DNA from: Petrimonas mucosa
GTDB lineage: Bacteria > Bacteroidota > Bacteroidia > Bacteroidales > Dysgonomonadaceae
Assembly (NCBI RefSeq): GCF_900095795.1
Contig: NZ_LT608328.1
Span: 606,001 to 670,000, forward strand
Direction of reading: 5' to 3'
DNA length: 64,000 nt
A program made the position numbers and the translations under genes. The notes under the pieces are model-generated. The model saw only the letters and a program-made list of their open reading frames with translations, ran no database searches and was not told the origin of the DNA. Shown piece by piece: positions 7,966-16,431 of the stretch (within the stretch, counting starts at the first letter, position 1; each line of letters opens with the position of its first letter).

Positions 7966-9378
7966 ATGGCAAAAAAGAGAAAGCAACTACCCTTGTTGGA
8001 AAAGATACCGATTACCGGCGTGGCGGCAGAAGGTAAAGCGATTGCCCGGATTGACGGGATGACGCTCTTTGTCCCTTTCGCCGTTCCTGGCGATGTGGCC
8101 GATATACAGATTACAAAAAAGAAGAGCAATTATGCCGAGGGACGGGTGGTCCGGTTTGAATCCCTTTCCGAAAAGAGAACGGCTGCCTTTTGCGACCATT
8201 TTGGTGTCTGCGGGGGGTGCAAGTGGCAGATTCTTCCTTACGAAGAGCAGTTGAAATATAAGCAGCAGCAGGTTGAGGATAACCTGACACGCATCGGCAA
8301 GGTGGAACTGCCGGAAATCTCCCCCATCTTGGGAGCCGAGGAGACCACCTTTTACCGGAACAAGTTGGAGTTCACCTTTTCCGACAAGCGGTGGCTGACT
8401 GAGCAGGAGCTGGGCTCGGTGAGTGATCCGGGGCAGATGAACGGATTGGGATTCCATATCCCCGGCATGTTCGACAAGGTGCTTGATATCCGGAAATGTT
8501 GGCTGCAGGACGATCTCTCCAACCAGATCCGTAACGCCGTCCGGAGCTTTTGCCTTGAGAACGGCTACACCTTTTTCGACCTGAGAAACCAGAGCGGACT
8601 GATGCGCACGCTTATCCTGCGCAATACTTCAGCGGGAGAGTGGATGGTGATTGTGGTGTTCTACGAGGAGGACGAGGAGAAGCGGGAACGGCTACTCAAC
8701 TTCATTGCCGGTAAATTCCCGCAAATCACCTCGTTGCTCTATATCATCAACCGGAAGGCCAACGATACCATTACCGACCAGGAGGTGGTTTGCTGGAAGG
8801 GGCGCGATCATATCGTGGAGGAGATGGAGGGACTACAATTCAAGATTGGACCCAAATCGTTCTACCAGACCAACAGCCGCCAGGCTTACAATCTCTATCG
8901 GATCGCGCGGGAGTTTGCCGGGCTGACGGGTAGCGAATGTGTCTATGATCTCTATACCGGGACGGGAACCATTGCCAATTTTGTGGCCCGGATGGCCGAC
9001 AAGGTGATAGGTATAGAATATGTGGAGGAGGCAATCGAAGATGCGAAGGAGAATTCGCGCAACAACAACATCGCGAATACCTCCTTTTTTGCCGGCGACA
9101 TGCGAAAAATCCTTACGGCGGAGTTTATCCGGGAGCATGGTCGTCCCGACGTGATCATCACCGACCCGCCTCGCGCCGGGATGCACGACGACGTGCTGCG
9201 GGTCATGCTCGCGGCAGAACCAAAGCGGATCGTGTATGTGAGTTGCAACCCGGCAACCCAAGCACGAGACTTGGGCCTGTTGGATACCAAATACAAGGTG
9301 ACGGCGGTGCAGCCGGTTGACATGTTCCCGCATACCCATCACGTGGAGAACGTGGTGTTGCTGGAAAAGAGGGTATAG
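7966..9378 (+). CDS. rlmD: 23S rRNA (uracil-C5)-methyltransferase, RlmD/RumA family
   Basis: A 470-residue TrmA/RumA-family enzyme. The N-terminal ~60 residues form a TRAM-like RNA-binding domain. The 4Fe-4S ligands are Cys76, Cys82, Cys85 (CDHFGVCGGC) and Cys178 (IRKCWL). The SAM-binding motif is YDLYTGTGTIANF near residue 325, and the catalytic cysteine is in YVSCNPAT near residue 427. It methylates C5 of a uracil in 23S rRNA, U1939 in Escherichia coli. RlmC/RlmD/TrmA paralogues are hard to separate by eye, so the exact target base is less certain than the family. It converges on the next gene with only 3 bp between stop codons. Confidence 0.9.
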   Translation: MAKKRKQLPLLEKIPITGVAAEGKAIARIDGMTLFVPFAVPGDVADIQITKKKSNYAEGRVVRFESLSEKRTAAFCDHFGVCGGCKWQILPYEEQLKYKQQQVEDNLTRIGKVELPEISPILGAEETTFYRNKLEFTFSDKRWLTEQELGSVSDPGQMNGLGFHIPGMFDKVLDIRKCWLQDDLSNQIRNAVRSFCLENGYTFFDLRNQSGLMRTLILRNTSAGEWMVIVVFYEEDEEKRERLLNFIAGKFPQITSLLYIINRKANDTITDQEVVCWKGRDHIVEEMEGLQFKIGPKSFYQTNSRQAYNLYRIAREFAGLTGSECVYDLYTGTGTIANFVARMADKVIGIEYVEEAIEDAKENSRNNNIANTSFFAGDMRKILTAEFIREHGRPDVIITDPPRAGMHDDVLRVMLAAEPKRIVYVSCNPATQARDLGLLDTKYKVTAVQPVDMFPHTHHVENVVLLEKRV

Positions 9379-9381
9379 GGC

Positions 9382-10287
9382 CTATTTCACCGGGTCAACC
9401 CGGTATCCCAATTTGCGAAGCCCCTCGATCAGCCCCTCCTTGCCCACCAGGTGGAGACACCCTACCGCAATGAATGAAGGCTTTTCCTGCATCATGTCGG
9501 GCAGCAGTGATAACCATCGTTCGTTCCGGTCCTGGTTGATAGCTCTTTTTTCTTCCGGGGTGGAGGGGCAGGGATCATCGGGTAGCTCCTCTTCATATAT
9601 CGTATTGAGTGCATGGAGATCCTGGGCCATATATGCCGACTGTAGCCGGTCGATTTCTGCTTTCAGCATCTCGGGGTGATGCACCAGACAGACAAGCAGT
9701 TCGACCTGTCTTTCGATAGATTGCGACTCCAACAGAAGATGGGCCTGCTCTTCGGCGGTCTCCAGCGACCGCACAGGACGGGAACGCCTCGCCGCTTCCT
9801 CCTGGAAATATTGATCGATGCTGATCTCCTCCGAAAGTGTAGGGTAATATTTATGATAGAGCGTGACGATAATCAAGTTTTTCAGCATGGCCGGCTTCAT
9901 CCTGTCGAGCTGCTCCAACCCCATGCCGGTATACTCCTTCAGCATCTTGTCGATCAACCGGAAGTCCGATTCGCTTGTCAACGACCGGTAGTCGTATCCG
10001 TCAGGCATGATGGCCGCTCCCATGATCACTGCCTGCATCTCATTCATTCTGCTCATATCCAGTTCTCCCACCGTCTGCTCCGTCTTGTCGAACGCTTCGT
10101 GCAGACCGGGGATGCTGTCCAGAATCGATAACGGGATCAGGTGATGTGTCCCGAACAGATAGGAGGGAGACTCCAGTCCGTTCCCCGAGATTCGCCACAA
10201 CAGCGAACTGGTCTTGTTTTTTGTAGTAGCACAGGCTGCCAGGGCAAGCAGGAGGAGCAGGCATCCGGCTATATTTCTTATCTTCAT
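9382..10287 (-). CDS. TraB/GumN-family lipoprotein
   Basis: A 301-residue protein with a lipoprotein signal (LALAAC, Cys19). The family hallmark YLFGTHHLIP is near residue 45 and FIAVGCLHLVGKEGL is near the C-terminus. These are the two conserved GxxH-type segments of the TraB/GumN/Tiki fold, whose Tiki members are metalloproteases. A helical middle region lies between them. It is probably attached to the periplasmic face of a membrane. The stop of the upstream gene overlaps its ATG by 4 bp, so the two are likely co-transcribed. The bacterial function is poorly known. Confidence 0.85.
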   Translation of the reverse strand: MKIRNIAGCLLLLLALAACATTKNKTSSLLWRISGNGLESPSYLFGTHHLIPLSILDSIPGLHEAFDKTEQTVGELDMSRMNEMQAVIMGAAIMPDGYDYRSLTSESDFRLIDKMLKEYTGMGLEQLDRMKPAMLKNLIIVTLYHKYYPTLSEEISIDQYFQEEAARRSRPVRSLETAEEQAHLLLESQSIERQVELLVCLVHHPEMLKAEIDRLQSAYMAQDLHALNTIYEEELPDDPCPSTPEEKRAINQDRNERWLSLLPDMMQEKPSFIAVGCLHLVGKEGLIEGLRKLGYRVDPVK

Positions 10288-10607
10288 TTGTCTGTTTCGG
10301 TATTGGGTATTTCGATAAAATCTGTATCCACCGCTGGATTGTCTTTTTCAGCTTTTTTACCGATCTTCAGAAAGTCGAACAGGAACCAAAAGATGGTGAA
10401 CGACGGAATCACATCTGTAACAGGCAGGATCTCCTCAATAAAGGTGATGATCGATGTATATTTTCCCCGTTTATCGCCAAACATCCTGTAACTGATAGAT
10501 GCTGCAACCGGAGCCCAGATAACGTCGATCACCGGCAAGGTTGCGGAGACCATTCCGATGGCGTCCAGGATGAGACATTTGATGAGTTTCTTATATTTTC
10601 TTTTCAT
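10284..10607 (-). CDS. Small membrane protein of unknown function
   Basis: A 107-residue protein with a basic N-terminus (MKRKYKKLIKC) and two hydrophobic segments, about residues 14-36 and 60-82. The C-terminal 25 residues are acidic and hydrophilic. The repeated motif LPVIDV / LPVTDV begins each hydrophobic segment, suggesting an internally duplicated hairpin. It overlaps the TraB/GumN gene by 4 bp and probably shares its transcript. I do not recognise a family with certainty. Confidence 0.75.
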   Translation of the reverse strand: MKRKYKKLIKCLILDAIGMVSATLPVIDVIWAPVAASISYRMFGDKRGKYTSIITFIEEILPVTDVIPSFTIFWFLFDFLKIGKKAEKDNPAVDTDFIEIPNTETDK

Positions 10608-10683
10608 TTGCTTGATTCCTTGAATATCTCTCCAACCGGTTTCACCTGCCGAAGGTTGCGGGTTACGCTTCGGATAATAACTA

Positions 10684-10722
10684 AACTACCTTGCACAAAA
10701 GCGATCTTTGAGCAAGGTAGTT
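10684..10722 (-). terminator. Hairpin downstream of ferritin
   Basis: AACTACCTTGC (10684-10694) pairs perfectly with GCAAGGTAGTT (10712-10722) across a 17-nt loop, 24 bp after the ferritin stop codon. It has no strong U-run, so it may be a terminator or an mRNA-stabilising stem. It separates ferritin from the small membrane protein gene. Confidence 0.6.
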
Positions 10723-10745
10723 ATAGATGTCTCGGGAGATAACGG

Positions 10746-11267
10746 TTATTCGGCTGTCGTACCGGTGCCCAGCGGTGTGTAGGTCCGTTGAGCCAACTCT
10801 TTGTCCATCGTGTAGATTCCGAAACCGTTGGTGCCGATCAGCTTCAGGCTGTCGATCATGCCCTGTGCTGTCTCCTCTTCTTCAACCTGTTCGTTTACAA
10901 ACCATTGCAGCATGTTTTCAGTTGCATAGTCATTTTCGCTTCTTGCGATACTGACCAGGTTGTTGATCAGTCCGGTGACCACCCTTTCGTGTGCCAGGGT
11001 GTCTTCGAATGCTTTCAATATCGATTCCCAAGAGGTTTCTACCTTTTCAATGGGCTTCAATTCTACTTTATTTCCTTTGGAAATCAGGTAGTTCATAAAT
11101 TTCTGTGCATGATCCTGTTCTTCCTGGAACTGTACTTTAAACCAGTTCGAGAATCCCATCAATCCCTGATTGGCGAAATGGGCCGACATGGAGAGATAGA
11201 GGTAGGCAGACCAGAATTCTGCGTTAATTTGCGCATTAATAGCGTCTTCAAGCTTTTTACTTACCAT
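10746..11267 (-). CDS. ftnA: Non-haem ferritin
   Basis: A 173-residue four-helix ferritin that oxidises Fe(II) and stores the mineral in a 24-mer shell. Ferroxidase ligands are visible: Glu17 (NAEFWSAYLY), Glu50 and His53 (FQEEQDHAQKFM), Glu94 (AHERVV) and the later NEQVEEEETA helix. The length matches bacterial FtnA, and there is no haem-binding Met pattern of bacterioferritin that I can assign. It is monocistronic, followed by a hairpin. The upstream A/T-rich region lacks a clear consensus promoter. Confidence 0.95.
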   Translation of the reverse strand: MVSKKLEDAINAQINAEFWSAYLYLSMSAHFANQGLMGFSNWFKVQFQEEQDHAQKFMNYLISKGNKVELKPIEKVETSWESILKAFEDTLAHERVVTGLINNLVSIARSENDYATENMLQWFVNEQVEEEETAQGMIDSLKLIGTNGFGIYTMDKELAQRTYTPLGTGTTAE

Positions 11268-11531
11268 GGTGTATGTTTTTAATGATTCGTTAATCCTACC
11301 GTGTTAAACGTTTTTCCTACAAAAATGTTTACGCATATTTTTGCTTTTTTATCCCGCACCGGAAAGCATTTCGATGAGAGGTTCCTGACAGCGATGCATA
11401 ATGAATTGATTTATTGTCAACAGCTTTGCACTGTCCTAAGTTCAACTTAGAAGTGCAACATCCACGTGTTGTTTTTTGAAATGATTCTTCACAACAATCA
11501 TGAAAAACACCGGGGGGGTTTGCCTAACGGC

Positions 11532-11598
11532 CGGGGGCGCGCAAGCCCCCGAAGAGAGTCGGACAGCAACATAAAAGAAAAAGGAGACCGAAGTCTCC
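11532..11598 (+). promoter_or_regulatory. Structured leader of the IS30 element
   Basis: Two stable hairpins lie in the untranslated left part of the IS: CGGGGGC/GCCCCCG (11532-11551, loop GCGCAA) and GGAGAC-CGAA-GTCTCC (11583-11598). The same leader is present in copy 2. Such stems upstream of a transposase could limit translation from read-through transcripts; that role is inferred. Confidence 0.55.
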
Positions 11599-11610
11599 CT
11601 AAAATTAACT

Positions 11611-13082
11611 AGTCGAGCCTTAAAAAGCCCATTTTTCTCTGGTTTGTAAAATTTCACCTCCCCTGATGGGGTGAAGTTGCCTGTTCAGGAACACAATTAT
11701 CTTTTCAAGGAAGAGCCAAAAAGATGACTTCCACTTGTTCATCATCCTTTTGAAGTTGAATCCGGCAGCTGCGAGCATAACATTGATCTCATCCCCGGTG
11801 ATTCCCTTGTAGTAATTGCAGGAGAGACGGTGATCTTCTTTCAGGTGTCCGATTACAGGCTCAATACCTGCCCGCTTGCGGAAGTACTTTCTCTCTTTAT
11901 TCTTCCTATAGGTGCTTAGAGCCTTTGAAAAGGATTTGGGGATGTGGATGAGTGTATCCCTGACTTTACTTCTTCCCCGGTACCCCCTGTCGCAGATACC
12001 GTTTCGGGGTTTTCTTTCCGTCAACTTCTCCACTTGCTCGATAGCCTTGTCTAGCGTGTGCCCGTCAAATTCATTTCTAAAACTCAGTGCTCCAACAATT
12101 ACACCGCTACCGGTTCGTGTGATGGATACCTTGTTTCCAAACTCGTACAGTTTATGCTCTTTCCCCTTGCTGATGCATTGCACATCCACCTCGTGCAGTG
12201 AATAAACCTTGTTCTTGTCTTTCTTCTTCTGGGCCAGTACCCGCTTGTACAGGTCCAGTTCATTCCGGTAACCATCAACCATGGTACCCAGCTTCCTTTC
12301 CACATCGCGTACCAGCCGTCCGGCTATGGTTCTCACTTTCTTATCCGCTTTCCTGGCTTTACCCTTGTTTCGTGGGTGATTTCGGAAGCGCTGATCGTAG
12401 GAAAGATCTTTCAGGATTCGCCTGTAACTCTGGCGCAAATCCAAACTGTTCCTGTCTGCTATCTTCCAGCACCTCTTGATAATCTTCTTTGCCAGTTTGT
12501 CATCCGTGGGGAAGGTGATATTTTTCTCCTGGACAGTGGTGTCGATGTAAACGTCCTTGTCGTTCGAGTCTTTACCATTGATACGGATGCTCTCCCTTAA
12601 GATCAGCTCAATACCCTCTTTGCCGATGCGGTGACGGAAATGAACCAACTCTGACGCTTCACAAGGAACACGAGGTTGGAATTCCTGTTCACCACAAAAA
12701 TACTGGTAGTAATTGTTTTCACTCCATTGTTCCACCACGCTTTCATCCGAGAGATCTCGGATGTGTTTCAGGATCAATAATCCCACCATCAGGCGAATGG
12801 GCTTCGCCGGACGTCCGTTATCGGGACAATACAGGGGTGAGAACTCTCTTTCAAACATCTCCCAATCAATTTTATTGGCCAGAATGAATAGCGGGTGCTT
12901 ATGATTCAATGTGCTTTCCAGTGAAAAGAACAATGAGTGTTGTGAACGGTCTTGTTGTTTTGCCAGCATGATTTTCTGCAAGATTTATATCTCAAATTTA
13001 CGAAAACTTGCAGATATAACCAAGGAAAATATCTATTATTTTACTGTATCATAGACGATTGAATACTTTTTAAGGGCTGACT
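11611..13082 (-). mobile_element. IS5-family element nested in the IS30 leader
   Basis: A 1472-bp element with terminal inverted repeats starting AGTC and sharing GCC-TTAAAAAG. A 4-bp duplication AACT flanks it (11607-11610 and 13083-13086). Because the ends are symmetrical, a 6-bp TAACTA or 2-bp AC duplication is equally readable. The undisturbed sequence AAAATTAACTATTATG in IS30 copy 2 proves the insertion. Confidence 0.9.
11620..12981 (-). CDS. IS5-family (IS1182-like) DDE transposase
   Basis: A 453-residue transposase of full length. The N-terminal DUF772-like region has FSPLYCPDNGRPAKPIRLMVGLLIL and ENNYYQYFCGEQEF. Catalytic segments are VYIDTTVQEK (first Asp), ICDRGYRG (second Asp) and RAGIEPVIGHLKEDHRL (Glu). 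The stop codon TAA lies inside the terminal inverted repeat, 9 bp from the element end. No frameshift is seen, so it is probably active. The exact ISfinder group needs a database comparison. Confidence 0.92.
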   Translation of the reverse strand: MQKIMLAKQQDRSQHSLFFSLESTLNHKHPLFILANKIDWEMFEREFSPLYCPDNGRPAKPIRLMVGLLILKHIRDLSDESVVEQWSENNYYQYFCGEQEFQPRVPCEASELVHFRHRIGKEGIELILRESIRINGKDSNDKDVYIDTTVQEKNITFPTDDKLAKKIIKRCWKIADRNSLDLRQSYRRILKDLSYDQRFRNHPRNKGKARKADKKVRTIAGRLVRDVERKLGTMVDGYRNELDLYKRVLAQKKKDKNKVYSLHEVDVQCISKGKEHKLYEFGNKVSITRTGSGVIVGALSFRNEFDGHTLDKAIEQVEKLTERKPRNGICDRGYRGRSKVRDTLIHIPKSFSKALSTYRKNKERKYFRKRAGIEPVIGHLKEDHRLSCNYYKGITGDEINVMLAAAGFNFKRMMNKWKSSFWLFLEKIIVFLNRQLHPIRGGEILQTREKWAF

Positions 13083-13089
13083 AACTATT

Positions 13090-14049
13090 ATGTTGCTTAT
13101 GAAAAAATACAAACAGTTAACTTCAGAACAAAGGTACGCGATTTATTTAGGTTTAGAAAACGGTGACACCCAGCGGACGATCGCTAGCTTGATAGGTGTC
13201 AGTCCTTCAGCGGTGTCCAGGGAGTTGCAGCGCAACAAGGACAAGCGCGGGGGCTACTCGTGGCGACTGGCCCACGAGATGGCGATGGAGAGAAGGGAAC
13301 GCCTGCCCGGCAACCGGGCCACCCCGGAATGGATCAAACAAAAGGTGATCCGGCTCGTGCGCAAGGACTGGTCGCCCGGGCAAATCAGCGGACACCTGAG
13401 AAAGAAGGAGAATATCCGGGTCTCCCACGAGACCATCTACAAGTGGATCCGGGAGGACAAGAAGGCCGGGGGCGACCTTTACAAGCATTGCCGTCACAGG
13501 CTCAAGCACCGCAAGAGACCGGTGGGCTCCGTTAGAGGCATCCCCAACCGCAGGAGCATCCGGGAAAGGCCCGTGGAGGCCGACGGGAAGCGCTTCGGCG
13601 ACTTCGAGATGGACACGATGATAGGGGCCGACCAGTCGGAGGCGATACTGACGGTGACGGAAAGGAAGACGAACCTCGTGATGATCGGGGAACTGCCCCG
13701 CGGAAGGGACTCGAAAGGGTTGGCCAAGGTGCTGTGCCGCATGTTGCTACCCTACAAGGACGTGATAAGGACGATCACCACGGACAACGGCTTGGAGTTC
13801 GCGGCGCACGAACGGATCACGGAGATGCTGGAAGCCCCGGTGTACTTCACCGACCCCTATTCGGCATGGCAAAAAGGATCGATCGAAAACGCGAACAAGC
13901 TCATCCGGCAATACATCCCCAAGGGGGCGTCCTTCAAGAACTATCCACCCGACAGATTGAAGCGGATACAGCACAGGCTGAATGAAAGACCGAGGAAAAA
14001 ATTGGACTTTAACACACCCAAAGTTGAGTTTTACAAACAATTAATGTAA
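13090..14049 (+). CDS. IS30-family transposase (intact)
   Basis: A 319-residue transposase. The N-terminal HTH_38 domain (residues 8-50, LTSEQRYAIYLGLENG...SAVSRELQRN) binds the ends. The DDE catalytic triad lies in DFEMDTMIG, TTDNGLEF and WQKGSIENANKLIR. The C-terminus RLNERPRKKLDFNTP is typical of IS30. ATG 13090 or ATG 13099 could be the start. Its native leader is displaced by the IS5 insertion, so expression now depends on whatever the IS5 right end supplies. Confidence 0.95.
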   Translation: MLLMKKYKQLTSEQRYAIYLGLENGDTQRTIASLIGVSPSAVSRELQRNKDKRGGYSWRLAHEMAMERRERLPGNRATPEWIKQKVIRLVRKDWSPGQISGHLRKKENIRVSHETIYKWIREDKKAGGDLYKHCRHRLKHRKRPVGSVRGIPNRRSIRERPVEADGKRFGDFEMDTMIGADQSEAILTVTERKTNLVMIGELPRGRDSKGLAKVLCRMLLPYKDVIRTITTDNGLEFAAHERITEMLEAPVYFTDPYSAWQKGSIENANKLIRQYIPKGASFKNYPPDRLKRIQHRLNERPRKKLDFNTPKVEFYKQLM

Positions 14050-14121
14050 ATTGCACTTGCTGCTTGACTCTGCCTGTCGGTATATTTTTGTCTGCTCACT
14101 TCGCATTCTGAGAAATATTCG

Positions 14122-14129
14122 TATCTTTG
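14122..14129 (+). promoter_or_regulatory. -7 element before the serine palmitoyltransferase-like gene
   Basis: TATCTTTG matches TAnnTTTG and lies 58 bp before the ATG. No TTG is found at the expected 18-21 bp spacing, so the -33 element is degenerate. Confidence 0.55.
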
Positions 14130-14187
14130 TGTCTTAGTTTTTATTGGAAAATAGATAAAATATCCAACTCATTTTAATTTTTATCTG

Positions 14188-15378
14188 ATGAATCTGTTAA
14201 AAGAGAAGATGATGAAATATGATGCCCCGCAGAAATTCAAATCGGCAGGCATTTATCCATATTTCAGGGTTATCGAAAGCGATCAGGATACGGAGGTGGT
14301 TATTAATGGCAAGAAAGTGTTGATGTTTGGTTCAAACGCTTATTTGGGCCTGACCAACCATCCGAAAGTAAAGGATGCGGCGATCGAAGCCACCAGAAAG
14401 TATGGGACAGGCATGGCCGGTTCTCGTTTTCTGAACGGTACATTGGATATCCATGTAGAGCTCGAGCGCAAGCTGGCTAATTTTTTGAGAAAAGATGACG
14501 CCATCGTTTTCTCCACCGGATTCACGGTAAATGAAGGTGTACTGGGCGCTGTCACCGGACGAGAAGATTATATCATCTGGGATGAAAGGAACCATGCTTC
14601 CATTATCGAAGGGACCCGTGTCTCTTTCTCAACCAAGTTCAAGTTCCGCCACAACGACATGGTATCGCTGGAAAGGCAGTTGAAGCGTTGCGATCCCAAC
14701 AAGGTGAAACTGATTGTAGTGGACGGTGTCTTCAGTATGGAGGGAGATCTGGCCGATCTGCCGGGAATCGTCAAGCTGGCCAGGAAGTACAACGCCAACA
14801 TCATGGTGGATGAAGCACATGGTTTGGGGGTATTGGGCCGGAAGTACAACGGAAAGGGTACGTGCGACCATTTCGGGTTGTTGCCCGAGGTGGATCTTAT
14901 CATGGGTACTTTCAGCAAATCGCTCGCTTCCATCGGAGGTTTCATCGCCGGAGACTATCATACGATCAATTATCTGCGGCACAATGCCCGCACCTATATC
15001 TTTAGTGCGAGCATTACGCCTGCAGCAACTGCCGCCGCATCGGCAGCGCTGGATATATTGCGCAGCGAGCCCGAGCGGATCAAGCGCTTGTGGGAGTTGA
15101 CCCACTATACCATTCAGCAGTTCAAGGATCGCGGCTTCGAGGTGGGTCCCACTTCAACGCCGATCATTCCGCTCTATGTCCGCAGCGACGAGAAGACCTT
15201 TGCCATAACGAAAGAGCTGTTTGAAGAGGGTATCTTCGTGAACCCGGTAGTTCCTCCCGCCGTCGCTCCGAACGAAACGTTGCTCCGTTTCTCGTTGATG
15301 GCGACACATACATACGAACAGATCGATTTCGCCATCGACCATATAGATAAAATATTCCGGAGATATGGTGTGATCTGA
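14188..15378 (+). CDS. spt: Serine palmitoyltransferase-like alpha-oxoamine synthase
   Basis: A 396-residue PLP enzyme of the alpha-oxoamine synthase family (SPT, KBL, BioF). The PLP lysine is Lys244 in GTFSKSLASIGG; His136 (ERNHAS) and Asp208 (VDEAHG) contact the cofactor. The N-terminus KYDAPQKFKSAGIYPYFR closely resembles the Bacteroides serine palmitoyltransferase as I recall it. SPT condenses serine with an acyl-CoA to give 3-ketosphinganine, the first step of sphingolipid synthesis. Glycine C-acetyltransferase or BioF activity remain alternatives, but no bio genes are adjacent. A hairpin terminator follows, so it is monocistronic. Confidence 0.85.
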   Translation: MNLLKEKMMKYDAPQKFKSAGIYPYFRVIESDQDTEVVINGKKVLMFGSNAYLGLTNHPKVKDAAIEATRKYGTGMAGSRFLNGTLDIHVELERKLANFLRKDDAIVFSTGFTVNEGVLGAVTGREDYIIWDERNHASIIEGTRVSFSTKFKFRHNDMVSLERQLKRCDPNKVKLIVVDGVFSMEGDLADLPGIVKLARKYNANIMVDEAHGLGVLGRKYNGKGTCDHFGLLPEVDLIMGTFSKSLASIGGFIAGDYHTINYLRHNARTYIFSASITPAATAAASAALDILRSEPERIKRLWELTHYTIQQFKDRGFEVGPTSTPIIPLYVRSDEKTFAITKELFEEGIFVNPVVPPAVAPNETLLRFSLMATHTYEQIDFAIDHIDKIFRRYGVI

Positions 15379-15399
15379 CATGAAAATAAGGACGACAGC

Positions 15400-15430
15400 A
15401 AGACCTCGAAATTCGCTTTCGGGGTCTTTT
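15400..15430 (+). terminator. Terminator after the SPT-like gene
   Basis: AAGACCTCGAA (15400-15410) pairs with TTCGGGGTCTT (15418-15428; one G-U pair), followed by TT. It is a factor-independent terminator 22 bp after the stop. Confidence 0.75.
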
Positions 15431-15493
15431 GCTTCATACGAAAAACCAAAGATATCCTTTAGACGTTAAGAGTATTCACAAAGAGAAACTATC

Positions 15494-16429
15494 TTGCAAC
15501 TCATCGATTTATCCCATAGGAGAAAAACCGGATTGCCCGGAGTAGTAGCAACCCTGGGCTTTTTTGACGGTGTACATGTCGGCCACCGCCATCTGATCAG
15601 CCAGGTAAAAGCCGAAGCTGGCCGGCTGGGATTGCCATCGGCTGTCATCACCTTTCCTGTACACCCGCGAAAGGTGTTGCAGGCCGACTATCAACCCAAG
15701 CTGCTTTGCGGTTATGAGGAAAAACTTGAGCAGCTGGCTACCACAGAGGTAGATTATTGTATCAGCCTGCCCTTTACTACGGAACTCTCCAGACTTACAG
15801 CACGTGAATTCATCACTGACGTGTTGACGGAGCGTATCGGGGTACACACCTTTCTTGTGGGTTACGACCACAGGTTTGGACATAACCGGGAAGAGGGCGT
15901 TGATGCCTACCTCTCTTACGGCAACTCAGTGGGAATGAATGTTATCCAGGCAACGGAGTTGCGAGTGGAGGGCGAAAATGTGAGCTCGTCCCGGATCAGG
16001 CGATTGCTGATGAGTGGTGAAATTCTGCAGGCCAACCGGCTGCTGTCGTATAACTATACCCTCTCCGGGAAGATAGTGGAAGGCTATCAGGTGGGTCGCA
16101 CCATAGGTTTTCCGACGGCCAACGTGAAGGCTTGGGAGAAGTATAAGGTGGTGCCTCTTTTGGGGGTCTACGCCGTAAGGGTCCATTTCAGGGGTGAAAC
16201 GCATGGAGGTATGCTCTACATAGGAACACGTCCTACCTTGCAGAATGGCACGGAGATCAGTGTCGAGGTAAATATCTTTGATTTCAACGAGGATCTCTAC
16301 AACGAGTCGCTGACGGTTGAATTTATCGATTTCATCAGGGGTGATGAGAAGTTCGGAAGCATCCGGCAACTGGTAGAACAGATTCACCGTGATAAGGAAA
16401 ATGTGATAGAACGGTTGAAAAACGGATAA
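15494..16429 (+). CDS. ribF: Bifunctional riboflavin kinase / FAD synthetase, TTG start
   Basis: A 311-residue RibF. The N-terminal adenylyltransferase domain (about 1-180) has the nucleotidyltransferase motif GFFDGVHVGHRHL and SSSRIRRLLMSGE. The C-terminal flavokinase domain (about 185-305) has GRTIGFPTANV and VPLLGVYAVRV. It makes FMN and FAD from riboflavin. The only start codon between the upstream in-frame TAA and the conserved GFFDG motif is TTG at 15494, giving MQLIDLSHRRKTGLPG. This is an unusual but apparently necessary start. The aldo/keto reductase follows 2 bp later. Confidence 0.93.
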   Translation: MQLIDLSHRRKTGLPGVVATLGFFDGVHVGHRHLISQVKAEAGRLGLPSAVITFPVHPRKVLQADYQPKLLCGYEEKLEQLATTEVDYCISLPFTTELSRLTAREFITDVLTERIGVHTFLVGYDHRFGHNREEGVDAYLSYGNSVGMNVIQATELRVEGENVSSSRIRRLLMSGEILQANRLLSYNYTLSGKIVEGYQVGRTIGFPTANVKAWEKYKVVPLLGVYAVRVHFRGETHGGMLYIGTRPTLQNGTEISVEVNIFDFNEDLYNESLTVEFIDFIRGDEKFGSIRQLVEQIHRDKENVIERLKNG

Positions 16430-16431
16430 AG

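Larger units (their letters stand above)
11435..14074 (+). mobile_element. IS30-family element, copy 1, interrupted by an IS5-family element
   Basis: Comparison with the second copy (18606-19286) fixes both ends: CCTAAG at 11435 and CTCTGCC at 14074. A 3-bp target duplication TGT flanks it (11432-11434 and 14075-14077), typical of IS30. The imperfect terminal repeats share TCAA-N5-AAGTGCAA. Removing the nested element leaves a 1164-bp IS with one transposase. The nested insertion lies 3-8 bp before the transposase ATG, so the left-end leader and the transposase are now about 1.5 kb apart. Confidence 0.92.

Noticed and set aside
11442..11657. A 71-codon minus-strand frame spanning the IS30 leader
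   Set aside because: It runs across the IS30/IS5 junction, and a variant occurs in copy 2 only because the leader is repeated; it crosses stable hairpins.
14050..14121. Outward promoter from the IS30 right end driving the SPT-like gene
   Set aside because: A TATTTTTG follows both IS30 copies at slightly different distances, but no TTG in the IS end has the right spacing.
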